NCBI GenBank assembly: GCA_947447975.1
Contig: CANFLU010000012.1
Span: 1 to 56,934, forward strand
Length of the DNA: 56,934 nt
From: Comamonadaceae bacterium
Lineage (GTDB): Bacteria; Pseudomonadota; Gammaproteobacteria; Burkholderiales; Burkholderiaceae_C
Reading direction: 5' to 3'
The notes beneath the pieces were generated by a model. It was not told the origin of the DNA. It searched no databases and worked only from the letters and a program-made list of their open reading frames with translations. The position numbers and the translations under genes are program-made. Each line of letters opens with the position of its first letter. Within the stretch, counting starts at the first letter, position 1. Shown here one piece after another: positions 56,677 to 56,934 of this stretch.

Positions 56677-56934
56677 ATGCCGCGCCAACTGTTTGTCACC
56701 ACCGCCCTTCCCTACGCCAACGGTAATTTCCATATTGGCCACATCATGGAATACATCCAGGCCGATATTTGGGTGCGGTTCCAACGCATGCAGGGCCACC
56801 AGGTGAATTTTGTCTGCGCCGACGACACCCACGGCGCGCCCATCATGATCGCAGCTGAGAAAGCGGGCAAAACCCCGCAGCAATTTGTGGCCGATATCGC
56901 AGCAGGCCGCAAGCCCTATTTAGACGGCTTTCAC
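56677..56934 (+). CDS. metG: Methionyl-tRNA synthetase MetG (5' part only)
   Basis: The first 86 codons of a class I aminoacyl-tRNA synthetase that charges tRNA with methionine. It starts [20 protein letters not shown] with the HIGH motif in [10 protein letters not shown], then [13 protein letters not shown], which is characteristic of MetRS. The frame is open to the window end. The KMSKS motif, zinc domain and anticodon-binding parts lie outside. Confidence 0.95.
   Translation, partial: MPRQLFVTTALPYANGNFHIGHIMEYIQADIWVRFQRMQGHQVNFVCADDTHGAPIMIAAEKAGKTPQQFVADIAAGRKPYLDGFH

Overview
The window reads as a chromosomal segment of a Burkholderiales betaproteobacterium, most likely a Comamonadaceae member of the Rhodoferax/Limnohabitans/Curvibacter kind. 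The reasons are the ligA-zipA-smc block, the dapC-dapD-dapE-prmB block, and a Mo/NAD-dependent formate dehydrogenase operon with its LysR gene and mobA. The genus is inference.

Layout. (1) 1-6697, minus strand: the 5' part of ligA, then zipA and smc (ATGA overlap), then an orphan HPt-domain gene. (2) 6788-12969, plus strand: a tight dapC-dapD-dapE-prmB-ABC-F cluster for lysine/meso-DAP synthesis plus two translation-related genes. (3) 12966-17000: a small exported protein, an acyl-CoA synthetase behind a convincing sigma70 promoter, and a gamma-glutamyltransferase-like Ntn hydrolase. (4) 17000-42005: an accessory region with AT-rich spacers. It holds a 4179-residue RTX protein, a 1237-residue multidomain surface protein, a lipoprotein, a glycosyltransferase, two consecutive type I secretion ABC ATPases and an HlyD-type adaptor. 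No outer-membrane TolC gene and no RTX acyltransferase lies in the window. (5) 42006-54042: a C1 (formaldehyde/formate) region with glutathione-dependent formaldehyde dehydrogenase, a SulP transporter lacking STAS, fdhD, fdsA, an FdsG-FdsB fusion, mobA, a LysR regulator and an oxalate/formate-type MFS carrier. (6) 54222-56934: apbC/mrp, a patatin-like phospholipase and the 5' end of metG.

How the genes work together. Region 4 looks like a self-contained export system. The RTX giant and its partner lack Sec signals, I found no cysteine in either, and both end in type I-like C-termini. The ABC pair and adaptor would move them out. The lipoprotein and glycosyltransferase may anchor or decorate them. 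In region 5, FrmA turns S-hydroxymethylglutathione into S-formylglutathione. Formate released from that, or imported by the MFS carrier, would be oxidised by Fds to CO2 with NADH formation. FdhD and MobA mature the molybdenum cofactor.

The most noteworthy items are the RTX export locus with its paired ABC ATPases and complementary signature-motif changes, the partner protein that appears to have swapped Sec/CTERM sorting for type I export, and a near-perfect 74-bp palindromic element carried in frame inside fdsA.
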